The notes below the pieces were generated by a model. It saw nothing but the letters and a program-made list of their open reading frames with translations. It was not told where the DNA came from and did not search any database. A stretch of 64,000 nucleotides of DNA from Isoetes taiwanensis (taxonomy: Eukaryota > Streptophyta > Lycopodiopsida > Isoetales > Isoetaceae), in assembly GCA_021234155.1 (NCBI GenBank), contig JAJEKV010000030.1, positions 4,698,050 to 4,762,049 of the forward strand, in the 5' to 3' direction. Below are positions 1 through 10,490 of the stretch, in pieces; within the stretch, counting starts at the first letter, position 1; each line of letters starts with the position of its first letter. A program made the position numbers and the translations under genes.

Positions 1-59
1 TAATTTTCCCTCGTACAATATACCCTTTTGTTCAAGAATTCCCTGTTGCGAAGGAAATA

Positions 60-470
60 ACCCATTGCTTTCTAATCCCCCGGTTCGTCAACGGGGGATT
101 TTCCAGGGGATTTGAGCACTTTTTTTGTTGTGTTCCCTTCCTTAAAAGATAGGCACAAAAGATGGGTGAAAATATTCTTACCCTGGTTTTGGTGATTCCA
201 TCGCGGTGAATAGTTTCCCGCGGAATCACAAACCCTCTGGGAACGGGATTCGTTCTGGAGGCCCCGTTATTCATACCTGACAGTGTCAGGTGTGCCTTCT
301 GATTGATCCCAGCCATCCATCTAAAGGGTGCATCTTGACCGTCCATTTTATACCTTCCGGCGGAATCATCTCGGCAAAATACCACGGGACGGAATCACCG
401 CACTTTTATTCCATGCAACAGAATCACCACCTGGAATATCTCACTAAAAATTCAAATTTTTTGACGTCCC
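60..470 (-). mobile_element. Helitron-like 3' end with subterminal minisatellite, inverted copy
   Basis: Read on the minus strand, this segment matches the terminal part of the element ending at 11165. Both have diverged repeats of a GATTCC...GGAATC unit, then a TATAAAATGGACGG block, then about 150 bp of near-identical sequence. On this side a perfect 9-bp stem with a 9-nt loop lies at 74-100, where the other copy has its terminal hairpin. No clear CTRR follows the hairpin here (ATTAG instead), so the exact terminus is uncertain. The similarity and hairpin are seen directly. The Helitron assignment rests on the better preserved partner. It could be the second end of one composite unit or an independent copy in the opposite direction. 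Confidence 0.55.
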
Positions 471-1660
471 GTTCTTGTGGGAGGTTTTTAGGCTATGGCG
501 GCTTGCTCCGGCTGGGGTTTCCTTCTTTTCTTGTTCTTGTTTTATTTTTGCTTCTATAGATCAGGCAGCATGGCTATGGCCGAAAACAAGGGCGTTCTTC
601 CTTCTCGCTGGAACGGACCTTGCATGAAACAGGGGCCAAAAAGTGTTCTAATCTCGTGTTTTGGGCCTCGTAGCTCAAAAACGAGGGCGAAAAACAGGCG
701 ATCTGTCCATATTAATGCGGCTTCATTAGGCAATCACTGAAGTTTTGAAGCTTCGCATTAAACTTAAACCGAAGTCTCGATTCTCTTTTTTTTGTTGGAA
801 AGTCGCCATTTTCACAAGGTCAATTCATATATTCGAATATAGTTTGTGTTTTGTCTGTGAGATCTTTCACAGGGTTCTTTTACATTTCTTTACTTCTAAT
901 CTCTAGTGTTTTCGTTGGTTTTTTTTTTTGAAACCCATTCTTTGAAGAAGAGGCGATTTGAAATCCGGTGAAAATGGCCCAAGCGGACATGAATTTTTAA
1001 GCGGAAGACCACATAATCGAGGATTTCAGACAAATGCGATGCATACGATTAACAGACATTAGAGGAAAAATGAGATCACATTTTGTCCCATTAAGGGATC
1101 AGCTTTTAAACTGGCCCAATAAGAGAAGAGCTCGGTATATCTCATTCGAAGATTATGTGGCGGCAAATTAATGCGGTACAACTAACTTTTGTAGTATGAT
1201 TTTTCATTATAACTTTTGATCCGAACTTCCGATTCAAAAACTTTTTTGTAGCAATGGGTTAGTCTTCACAAGATCTATCTAGTGATAACCCATTCATACA
1301 TCTTTTACGATATAAATATATAAAGAAATAAGCAAAAATCATATTTTTTTTTAGGTTAATGCATATGACCATATTGAAATACATCATAACCATATATCAT
1401 TGGAAAGATCTTTTCATTCCGCATCTAATGCAACAAACGCCGCAACATTTTGACAAGTGGATCAAAAGTTATGGGGGAAAAACGACAGCAATGAAGTTGT
1501 TGGTGCTGCATTAATTGCAGTTAATAGAGGGTAGCCATTCCATTGGAGGATTCTTATGGGGATGAAATGAGATCTCAAATTTCCTCTAATGGTTCCATTT
1601 TGAGGAATCAAACCGGTTAGATTGTTATAGCTCAAATCTAAGCTCTAAGAAGGGAGGCGA
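471..1660. other. No recognisable gene
   Basis: AT-rich sequence between the inverted Helitron-like end and the RNase H relic. A short open stretch at 495-740 begins with a hydrophobic run that could resemble a signal peptide, but it matches no family I recognise. I see nothing else in this stretch. Confidence 0.4.
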
Positions 1661-1720
1661 CGATTTGTTGGATCGCGGTGTTTGTTCATTTTCTACCGGC
1701 ATTGTGCTTGAAAGCTGGCT

Positions 1721-2452
1721 ATGGCGAAAAAAGCATTCCTTTGGTTCGATGGCGGCATGCAGGTGGAACGGCACTGGATCTGCGGTGGCCGCATGTGCCT
1801 ATGTCCTCACCACCGCCGAATCATCGCTCATTCATGAAGACGGAATATATATTGGCCCCTTTCTCACCAGCAATGCCGCAGAGTATAAGGGCCTCATCGC
1901 CGGACTTCGCAAAGCTCGTGCTCTTGGCATTCGTATAGTGCACCTTGTTGGTGATTCTGAGCTTATTTGCAATCAGGTATGTCAAAATATCCTGTTTTAG
2001 GGTTCTTTCTCGAGTGCTTTGAAGGAGCCTTTATTTCTTGGATTTGCTGTAGTTTTCTCAGAGCTTCTAGGTTTTATTTTTACTGCCGGATTTCTATGAA
2101 ATACTCATTAGTTATTGCTATAGCTGAAGATTTAGATGACAGATTGCGCTGATTGTATCATCAGGTCCTTGGAATATATAGTGTGAAAAATCGGAGACTT
2201 GCAAGGTACCGTAAAACAGTCATGGATTTACTGGACGATTTTGATGATTACTCTGTCCAAAGTGTCCCAAGGGCTCTAAATGCTCGTGCAGATCAGCTTG
2301 CAAACGATGCATTTAGTCACACAATCAAGGACTATTCTTGGGGCATGTCTTTAGCTCTGGTGGTAGGGTGTGTTCCTAAAAATGCTTGGAAATACCTTAT
2401 GCAGCAGAGGATTTATGGTCACTACAGGATTGCATTTCTTTTGAGGGAATGA
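1721..2452 (+). pseudogene. RNase HI-like gene fragment, frameshifted
   Basis: This encodes a plant-type RNase HI domain, which cleaves RNA in RNA-DNA hybrids. Exon 1 is 1721-1976 and exon 2 is 2165-2452, joined by a GT-AG intron (1977-2164) in phase 0. All four family acidic positions can be recognised: D in FDGG, E in NAAEYKG, D in GDSEL and D in NARADQLAN. The N-terminal FDGG lies in a different frame from the remainder. One extra base near 1757 would explain this, because CRWNG continues directly after FDGG in the other frame. The coding sequence is therefore broken unless this is an assembly error. It sits between Helitron-like ends, which suggests transposon capture. No reverse transcriptase or other domain is attached. 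Confidence 0.75.
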
Positions 2453-2577
2453 AATCTTGTTTTAGTATCTACTATTTCTACATGTTGTGGCAAATGTTCA
2501 CCTACTAAATGAAAGTTTTATCTTTTTTCTGTATGCTATTTCATACTTCCAATAGCTTTTGTAATGGCATTGGTCTT

Positions 2578-2721
2578 TGTAACGGACCCATGGGAGACCT
2601 CTCGAGTGGATCTTGGTGTGCGTTCCCGAGACACCGGCATAAATGGGTAGAAGCGACTACTCATAAACGTCTAGACGGTTTTGCCCAGTTGGCTAAGGGC
2701 ATGTCGGTTAGGAACGTTACA
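2578..2721 (+). repeat. Left LTR of Ty3/gypsy element (144 bp)
   Basis: It starts TGTAACGGACCC directly after the GTCTT duplication and ends CGTTACA three bases before the primer binding site. It is far shorter than the right LTR and shares only the terminal seven bases with it. Confidence 0.75.
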
Positions 2722-2723
2722 GT

Positions 2724-2735
2724 TGGTATCAGAGC
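2724..2735 (+). promoter_or_regulatory. Primer binding site (tRNA-iMet)
   Basis: TGGTATCAGAGC is complementary to the 3' end of plant initiator tRNA-Met, the usual primer for Ty3/gypsy minus-strand synthesis. It lies two bases after the left LTR. Confidence 0.9.
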
Positions 2736-2806
2736 ATAGTTGATCTTGAATGCTTTGAAATTAGATTGAGTATCCTGAGGGGGTTGGCTAATGATATTCT
2801 TGTATT

Positions 2807-4141
2807 ATGCAGAAAGTAGAGGGAACTATGGAAGCTGGTGATGCTAGTGGTGCAGGTGGAGTTGGAGCTGATGGAGCTCCCGATGTTACTAGTATTTTGC
2901 AAGCGATTCAGCAGGCTTTGCAGCAAACTGCATCCCATCAAAAGAGTGAGGCGGAGAAGGCTATTGAGAAGGTATTGAAGGATACCAAGAGGGAGGTGTT
3001 CACTGGGGAGAACACAACCGGGGATGATGCAGATGCATGGCTCCGTGGAGTGGAGTTTTATTTTGATCTGATTAAGGCGGAGGAGTCAGTAAAGGCGCTC
3101 CTTGCACAAGCAATGCTAGGAGGATTTGCACGTGTCTGGTGGGAGACGTGCTTGATAGATCTGGGGAAGACTCCCATACAGGCTACCTGGGCAGAGTTTA
3201 AGAGTGCATTTGAAGGCCATTTTACACCGCCAGGGTATAAGGTGGAGAAAATGAATGAGTTCTTTGATTGCAAGCAGGTTGGCACAGTAGCGGAGTATAA
3301 TGAAAAGTTCAGGAGATTGCAGCCTCATTGTCCTACAATGGACAAGGTTAAATTGTGCTCTAGGTTTGTGCAAAGGCTTCAGGTGGAAATTAAGAGCACG
3401 ATGTCTGGAGTATCTTATACAGATCTGGAGGAGGTTGTAAGAATTGCGAAGCATCGGGAAGCGGATTTGGCAGAAAAAGCAGCACTAGATGCTCAACGGA
3501 AGCGGCAGGCTCAATCTTCATGGCAAGCGGGGAATTCCTCGAGGAGAGGGAGGTATAATGGTAGAGGCGGAGCTGCTGCCCGCTCTATGGATGTGCAGGC
3601 CAGCAATAGCCAAGGGCCACAAACTAGATCATCCCGGATGTCTGCAGAGGAAAGGGATGTGTGCATCAATGAGCGGCGATGCTTTAGGTGCCGAGAGCCT
3701 GGACATTGGGCGCGAGATTGCACTAATACCAGAACATATGGTGGGTATTCAGCCTCCACAGGGTCTGAAAATCAGCGAGGAGGAAGGCAGAATCAGCGAT
3801 CAAGGCAGTCGGAGGACAATGCACCTAGACGGGGTCAAGGACGGGGTGGCCCATGGCGTGGGGACCGAGGTGGCCGTGGTAGAGGCTATGGAAGGGAAGA
3901 CAGCAGGTCAGGGGCAGCAAGAGATCAGGGAAGAGGAGAAGCATCGGGCTGTTACCATCCCGAGATCCACCCCATGAGACTATGCACATGTATCTTTGCG
4001 GTGGAGCGAGGGGCAATGTGGATGGTCAAGGGCTTACTGTTATTCGCGTCCCAGGTACTATTGATGGATGCTCAGTTGTTTTTCTTATTGATTGTGGAAG
4101 TACCCATAGCTTTATTTCCCCAAGATTGCTTGCTAAGTTAA
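2807..4141 (+). pseudogene. gag: Ty3/gypsy gag (nucleocapsid)
   Basis: This is the structural protein of the retrotransposon particle. A retrotransposon gag domain occupies roughly residues 60-220 (motif AWLRGVEFYFD). It is followed by an Arg/Gly-rich region and a CX2CX4HX4C zinc knuckle, CFRCREPGHWARDC, with ligands C292, C295, H300 and C305. After the knuckle comes an Arg/Gly-rich tail. The real gag coding probably ends near 3960. The last 60 residues are read out of frame, because the protease continues in another frame from about 3970. In related chromoviruses gag and pol usually form one ORF, so the break is most simply an indel. The first ATG after the primer binding site was taken as the start. 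Confidence 0.85.
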
Positions 4142-4593
4142 ATTTGCATGCGATTGAACGGCCTGCGAGGTATGTAGAGCTAGCCGATGGCAAGGTTAAG
4201 CCATCGTATGCTATGGTCGAGTGCCTTGAATTCAAGGTGGGGAATATGGTGTCCCATGCTGATTTTGAGGTCATAGGCCTTGGAAAGTATGATGCCATAC
4301 TTGGAATGTCATGGTTGAGACGGTGGGGTGCTCGCATTGACTGCGCTAGGCAACTAGTTCGTTGTTCTAGTCCAGATGGGAAAGAGCATGTGTTGGAAGG
4401 GCTAGCTTCATCATGTGCCATTATTCCATTGACTTGGAAGGGCCTTAAGAAGCAACTCAGAAGAGGTTGCTCCAGAATGGGATGTGCAGTGTTCGAGATA
4501 GCTTGCTGGGCTCGGCGAATTGCAAGAGGAGACTATTGCCCCGGTCGCGGCAGGTGTTGGATGAGTTTAAAGATGTATTTCCAGAGGAATTGA
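3970..4593 (+). pseudogene. Ty3/gypsy aspartic protease domain
   Basis: This is the retroviral-type aspartic protease that processes the polyprotein. The active-site segment reads FLIDCGSTHSFIS, where D-S/T-G is usual, so the middle residue is Cys. The flap and hydrophobic GKYDAILGMSWL segment typical of Ty3 proteases follows. The frame differs from both gag upstream and RT downstream, and the last ~130 bases overlap the RT frame as out-of-frame translation. It is therefore a broken part of a once continuous polyprotein. Confidence 0.8.
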
Positions 4594-5729
4594 CGCAGTT
4601 GCCTCCTCATAGATTGGTAGATCATGAGATTGAGCTCATTCCAGGCGCAGAGCCTACATCCAGACCACCTTATAGGTTTCATGCCTTAGAAATGGCGGAG
4701 TTGAAAAAGCAATTCGCTGGATTGTTAGATCAAGGCTTTATAAGGCCTAGTACGTCACCATTTGGCGCTCCTGTTTTATTTGTGAAGAAAAAAGATGGAA
4801 CATTGAGGCTTTGTATTGATTACAGAATGCTTAATCAAATCACAGTTAAAAACAGGTATGCATTGCCCAGGGTAGACGAGTTGTTTGATCAGTTGGGTCA
4901 AGCTAAGTATTTTACTAAGATAGATCTTCGGGCCGGATACCATCAAATACGGATTAGGGAATCTGATATTTATAAGACAGCCTTTCGGACACGCTACGGC
5001 CATTATGAGTTTGTCGTGATGCCATTTGGGTTAACCAATGCACCTGCTACCTTTATGCGGCTGATGAATGATGTTTTTAGACCTTTCTTGGACAATTTCA
5101 TATTGGTGTTCTTCGACGATATTCTAGTTTATTCGAGAACCCTGCAAGAACATGTGCAGCATGTGAGGCAGACCTTGAGTATTCTGAGAGAAGAGAAGTT
5201 GTATGGGAAGATGTCTAAATGCTCTTTTGCACAGCGTAAATTAGTGTATTTGGGCCATGTAATTTCTGAAGAGGGCGTTGCGCCAGATCCCGCCAAGATA
5301 GAAGCTGTGAAAGATTGGCCAGTGCCACAGACTGTGAAGGAGGTAAGAGCTTTTTTGGGGCTTGAAGGTTATTATCGCAAATTTGTTCCTAAATTCTCCA
5401 AGATTGCTGCTCCTCTCACATCATTGTTGAAGAAGGGGATTAGTTTGGCTTGGAATGATAATTGTCAAAAAAGTTTCCAGGAATTGAAGGAGGCGTTGAT
5501 TCGAGCTCCTATTTTAAAGATATTTGATATGGACCAGCCCATTCATGTGGTCACAGATGCCTCTGGGAAGGCTATTGGTGGAGCATTGATGCAGAATGGT
5601 AAGGTTTGTGCCTATACATCTCGTAAATTGTCGCCAGCGGAGCAGAATTACCCAGTGCATGATTTAGAGATGTTGTTTGCGTGCATGGAGGCACTACCTA
5701 TTAGGTCGTCAATTCTCATTAAAAACTGA
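4467..5729 (+). pseudogene. Ty3/gypsy reverse transcriptase and start of RNase H
   Basis: The RNA-dependent DNA polymerase domain is essentially complete. It shows the [17 protein letters not shown] and [10 protein letters not shown] motifs and the catalytic pair in FFDDILVYS (D217 and D218). The RNase H domain begins at [14 protein letters not shown]. It is cut near 5679, where the frame changes and about five residues of the usual RNase H helix are missing. This fits a deletion of about 14 bases. The downstream frame resumes at [10 protein letters not shown]. The true RT region begins near 4560 ([13 protein letters not shown]). Upstream residues in this frame are doubtful. Confidence 0.88.
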
Positions 5730-7344
5730 CCATCAAAATCTGAATTTTTTTGTGAAGCAACCGCATTTGAATAATAGGCAGCGGAGATGGATGCAATTGC
5801 GGGAGGAATATGATTTTGAGATTGAGTATCAGCCGGGCAAGGAGAATGTAATAGCAGATGCTTTGTCTCGTAGATCCTTTTTGACCTCTATTAGTGTGCT
5901 CCAGGGTCAATGGGATGCTCATCTCATGGATAAAGTGGCAAGAGACCCGTATTTTGGGCCGGTGGTTGCCAATATCAAGCGAGGGTCTACCGAGTTTCCA
6001 CAATACTCGTTATCCAATGAAGTCTTGTATTATAAGGGACGAATGTGCATTCCGGATGATTTGGAGTTAAAGATGAGGCTTTTATATGAAGCGCACGCTA
6101 GTCCATTAGCGGGACATCCCGGGGTGCACAAGACTCAAAGGAAGATCAGACACAATTTTTTTTGGCCAGGGCAGAAGAAAATGGTTGAGTATCTGGCAAA
6201 ATGTTTGGCATGTCAGAAGGTCAAAGCTTCGCGATCTAAAATTCCAGGGGAGTTGCAACCATTAGAAGTTCCCTCGTCCAAATGGGAATGTATTGGCATG
6301 GACTTTATTGTAGATCTACCTCGGACGAGAGCAGGATATAATGCCATCTATGTTGTGGTAGACAGATTGACTAAGCAAGCACATTTTATGCCGACAAAGA
6401 CGACAGCTACAGCTATGGATATCTCCAAGTTATTTGTTAAAGAAATTTTTAGGTTGCATGGTATGCCGCGTACTATTACCTCAGATCGAGACTCCAGGTT
6501 TATGAGTCATTTCTGGCAAGGCTTGTTCCGGAATGTGGGGACTAAGCTGAATACTAGCACTGCATACCATCCTCAGACAGACGGGCAAGTAGAGCGAGTA
6601 AATCAGGTTTTGGAGGATATGTTAAGAATGTATGTGCCAAGCCAGCCTAAAGCGTGGGATTCTTATTTGCATTTGGCAGAGTTTGCGTATAACAATACGT
6701 ACCAAGAATCTATTAGGATGAGTCCTTTTGAGGCAATGTACGGCAAAGAGTGCCGATGTCCGCTGAATTGGAGGGATTCTACTTGCAATGTGGAGATGGC
6801 CAATGAGGTGGCTCAAGATTTGGATGCACAGTTGAGAAGACTTCGTCAGAATCTCGCAGTGGCTCAGAATAGGCAGAAGCAGTATGCGAACAAAAGGCGT
6901 AAACCTTTGGAATTCGCCAAGGGCCAGTATGTATTTTTAAGGATTAATCCTAAGCAGAGCTCATTGGCATTTAAGAGTGCGGGAAAGTGGGCTCCAAGAT
7001 ATGCAGGGCCTTTTAAGATATTGGAACGCATCGGCGAAGTTGCTTACAGGTTGGAATTGCCTTCGCATGTGAGAGTGCATAATGTGTTCCATGTGAGCAA
7101 CTTGAGGAAGTACGTCTTTGATCCGTCGCATATGCTTGCCGACGATGATTTAGTAAGCAGGGATGAATTTTTATATCCCCGACCAGAGCGTATTTTGCAA
7201 ACGGAGACACGCAAGCTTCGAAGACGGACAATCACAAGATTTTTGGTCCAATGGTCAGGTTGTCCAATCGAAGACGCAACGTGGGAGGATTCAAAGTGGA
7301 TTCTTCGCCAATTTCCTGAGCTCGCCCATGAGGACATGGGTTAA
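5677..7344 (+). pseudogene. Ty3/gypsy RNase H end, integrase and chromodomain
   Basis: This holds the rest of RNase H ([18 protein letters not shown]) and then an integrase that inserts the cDNA. The integrase has an HHCC zinc-binding segment ending in CLACQ and a catalytic D-D-35-E triad at D209, D270 and E306. The C-terminal part carries the GPFKILERIGEVAYRLELP segment and then a chromodomain of about 50 residues (FLVQWSGCPIEDATWE). Chromodomains of this type direct chromovirus insertion to particular chromatin. From 5690 to the stop at 7344 this frame is uninterrupted. The element as a whole is not coding-competent because of the upstream breaks. Confidence 0.9.
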
Positions 7345-7349
7345 AGATT

Positions 7350-7361
7350 TGAAGGGGAGAA
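7350..7361 (+). promoter_or_regulatory. Polypurine tract
   Basis: TGAAGGGGAGAA lies immediately before the right LTR start at 7363, five bases after the pol stop codon. This is the expected place for plus-strand priming. Confidence 0.8.
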
Positions 7362-7362
7362 T

Positions 7363-10074
7363 TGTAACGAGCCTGGCGGGTTAGCAAACGATTGGTGTAA
7401 GTAATTTGATACACTTTCATATGATTATTATCAGGAACCATTAAACTCACATTGGAGTGGGAAAATACATACATGGTATGTATCTGGTGTTTATACAGGA
7501 AGTTTATAAATACTAAATTGTAGAGGAATTGGGGTTTTTGCTCTGAGGCAAACTTCTGAGGAGGAGCTTCTGTGAAGGAGATTTGGAGTGTCAGCAGTAC
7601 AATTGTAAAGACAGCTTAACCAGGTGGGTGGTTGATAGCTTACACCGGGGATGATAGTATGCTTAAGTGATTGCTTAGGTGATGATTCAGGCTAAAAGCT
7701 AATTGGAAGATAATAAGATGTAAATTGTAAGTAGCATCTAATGGAAAAGCAATTAAATTATAATATTGTTGGAGCTGGATGATTGTTCGTGTAAAGAAAA
7801 GGTAAAGGATGGGTGAGCCATCGAAAGAAAACAGAAGAGTAAGCAATGTAAAGGAGGTTTTAAGGGAATAAGGGTTTTGAGGTTTTTCAAATTAAAGAAT
7901 ACTGTAACAAGGTGTAACTGTGTTGAAGCCGAGATGGCAAGATCCAAAGGCATTTTTGCAGCAGGTCGGATTGGCCTGGGAAGTGGCCAGAAGGGATTCA
8001 ATAAGGCCGAATTGAGGATAGAAGGCCAACAAGAACCAGAGAAGGGAGCCATATCTGCCATAGTCGGAGCTTGAAGGCGGCACTATCACAACAAATCCTG
8101 CATCAAATCTGCCCGAAATCAGCATGAATGGATCGGAATCCAGGCCCAAAGGGCCGATTTGCCTGTCTAAGGGCCCAACCAGGCCCGAAATCAGAGAATC
8201 GAGGGCCTGAACCCCTCTATCCGGGCTGTTGGCCGTGACCCTAAAAGGGTCGATCCCTAAAAATGTCAATTCATATTTGAATTGTTAGTAATAGGAGTTC
8301 ATATGAAATAATATTAGATGAGGGTAATATAAAATGATAATGTTAGGTTCAACAAGATACCATGGGGATGGCCATGGAGGTTAGATCTGTTGGCCTGGAG
8401 TCTGGAGGTCGGGCTAGCCACTGCCAAGGGATGGTAAGCAATAAACTAATATCCGCACCTTAAATTATGTAATTTCAAGGGCTTAGGGAAACATGATTGA
8501 CTTCATTAAATTGTTATTAGTAAGTTGGATAGGGAAACGGAAATGTTAATAAAATAGAAGGGAAATGTAGCTTATCTTTAACTACCTTAATAAAACATCG
8601 TAGAGGTTACGACCTTTCTCTATGGGGAGAAAGTGGTTGGAAAGCCTGACATTGCCAAGGTATGGCATAAGGCCGGGAATGAAATTGGGAGCACGTATAG
8701 TTGCAGCTAGACTTAAATCTAGGAAAATCCATGACCCAAGCTTGTTAATATGGAACTAAAGATAGCATTGGGCATGTTATGTGATTATGGTTGTTATACA
8801 TATTTATATCATTGTCCCATATGAATGCATGTGATATGCTAATGTGGCATGGGTATGGTATTTGTAATGCATATGTAAAAGATAATGCATAGGATAAGCA
8901 TATGAGCTATTTTAGCTGGTATTACCATCATGTATGATGATGTCTAGGAAATGTGGTTATGAGGACATGTAAAGCATGTGAAAATATTGCATAAGTGCAT
9001 AATCTCCGGGGGCCGGGGTCCATGTGCGATGGCATGGACTTGCGGTTGTGTTTGTGCGTGACATCGGGCATTGTTATCCTAGCTGGATTCTTTGTCGCGC
9101 TACATGGCTAAAAGTGGTCCTCCAGTGCTGGACGCAGCGTGGATGGGTGTGTACACATGAGGCAAACCCCGCCCGTATTGGCTGCAGGGCCTGATCAGCC
9201 CGGGTGGCATGTTAGAACCGGAGTAGGCACTGTATGCTGCTGAGATTGCATGGAACATGATGTGTTATTGGAATATATGTATGCTACTAATCTGGTTGGT
9301 TGGATGCAGTGGGACTATTGGTGGTAAGCTTGTTTAAGCTATGTTATAAGTATTGTGATTGCATAGTTCCTAGAATGCTCCAGACCTCCACTTAGTCTTT
9401 AGGACTAACCCCCAGGTTGGTGTAAGCAGTAGCGGATGGAGCCGAGAGCAGTAAGGCCGCCGAGACCCGGGGTTAGAGGCCCCGATAGGATTAGAGAGCT
9501 GGAGGCCAGATTTCCTCCAGGAGCAGAGTTCCGGCGTGAGGAGGTGTTCGATTTCCTCCGTGAATTAGAGGATGAGGCCAGTGTACAGGCGTCAGGGATT
9601 GATCAGAGCTCAGAAGAAGGCCGTCCTTCCGGGGTAGAGACTAGTGTGGGATCTACCCCCGGTTTTGTGGAACCCTCTCTAGAAGGCAATGAGGTCCACC
9701 TTTATGCAGATGAGGGGGATGACCTCCCATTAGATTCAGGAGATCAGGCGGCCATAGATGCCTTGATGAGCGAGCCCTCTGATGATAGGAGCTCTTGTAT
9801 TGAAGATTGTTCTCATACTTAAGAGATATATTGATTGTGTATTTGATTTTGTCAAGATTTCAGATGTATATATATGTACATTGTGATTGTCTTCAATATT
9901 TGTGAGATCTTGAATGTGAAATAAAGATTGGATTCTTTACCTTGTCATATTGAGTACAAATTGCATAAGATGTTAATTAGTCCAATCTCCCTCCATCAAG
10001 TGTTAGTAGCAATAAGATAGAACCAACAGGATCCTAAGCTGCCTCGAAGAGGCCAGCTTGGCAAGCCCGTTACA
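7363..10074 (+). repeat. Right LTR of Ty3/gypsy element (2,712 bp)
   Basis: It begins TGTAACGAGCC right after the polypurine tract and ends CGTTACA against the GTCTT duplication. The outer 20 or so bases of its two ends are imperfect inverted repeats of each other. Long LTRs with an internal ORF are common in plant gypsy elements. This one shows no visible similarity to the 144-bp left LTR beyond the terminal seven bases. Confidence 0.75.
9436..9822 (+). CDS. Short ORF inside the right LTR
   Basis: This 128-residue open frame has a proline/arginine-rich start (RPPRPGVRGPDR) and a strongly acidic C-terminal half. I do not recognise a domain. The GC content is higher than the surrounding LTR, and it lies in the last quarter of the LTR where transcripts would start or end. 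It may be a chance ORF or an LTR-encoded peptide. There is no evidence of expression. Confidence 0.3.
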   Translation: MEPRAVRPPRPGVRGPDRIRELEARFPPGAEFRREEVFDFLRELEDEASVQASGIDQSSEEGRPSGVETSVGSTPGFVEPSLEGNEVHLYADEGDDLPLDSGDQAAIDALMSEPSDDRSSCIEDCSHT

Positions 10075-10079
10075 GTCTT

Positions 10080-10490
10080 TGTGGAAGTAATCTTATCTCG
10101 AGATGTGATATATAGAGAGATACACAGTCACTGCTCATCTATTAGCAAAATGATAAATAACAAGGTGGTGATTCCGTTTTTTGGCATGTTTTTTATTTTT
10201 GCTATTAAATAGGCATGTTTCTTGTTTCCTGTTCTTGCTTTGAAGAAGCCGGCAAGGGGTTCAAATCCCCAACCAGAAATGTTCTTGGGAGCATAACAAT
10301 GGAGATGCACACACAAAATGGAGTAGCCCAGCTTGTTTATTTGCACCATTGGTTTAGTATTAATTTCCTCATGATCTTCAAGTAACGTAAGCTTCGCTTA
10401 AACCATCCTCAACCATTTTTTATGGAATCGGGCATAAACTTCTGCTGGGATTGAACCATCTGCCAATTTTTCCTCCTTGCCTGTAGTTAT
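10080..10490. other. No recognisable gene
   Basis: This continues the sequence interrupted by the Ty3 element. One isolated unit like the minisatellite (GGTGATTCCG) is at about 10166. A GGGGTTCAAATCCCC stretch near 10255 resembles a tRNA T-arm but has no partner arms. Confidence 0.4.

Larger units (their letters stand above)
2578..10074 (+). mobile_element. Ty3/gypsy chromovirus, degenerate, with unequal LTRs
   Basis: A 7.5 kb LTR retrotransposon encodes gag, protease, reverse transcriptase, RNase H, integrase and a C-terminal chromodomain, in that order. Both ends are TGTAACG...CGTTACA and are flanked by a perfect 5-bp target duplication, GTCTT (2573-2577 and 10075-10079). A primer binding site for initiator tRNA-Met and a polypurine tract are present. 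At least three frame changes break the polyprotein: gag to protease, protease to RT, and within RNase H. The left LTR is 144 bp and the right one 2,712 bp, and they are not visibly similar, which is abnormal. The order of RNase H, integrase and chromodomain places it among chromoviruses. Confidence 0.9.

Noticed and set aside
290-740. Short secreted-protein-like open frames
   Set aside because: They overlap the Helitron-like repeat, lack homology and show no splice or start context.
3940-4600. Programmed frameshifting between gag, protease and RT
   Set aside because: Three separate frame changes occur, one within RNase H, and chromoviruses of this type usually use a single ORF. Random decay explains it better.
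10240-10275. tRNA-like T-arm GGGGTTCAAATCCCC
   Set aside because: No acceptor, D or anticodon arms can be folded around it. At most it is a distant SINE-type B box.
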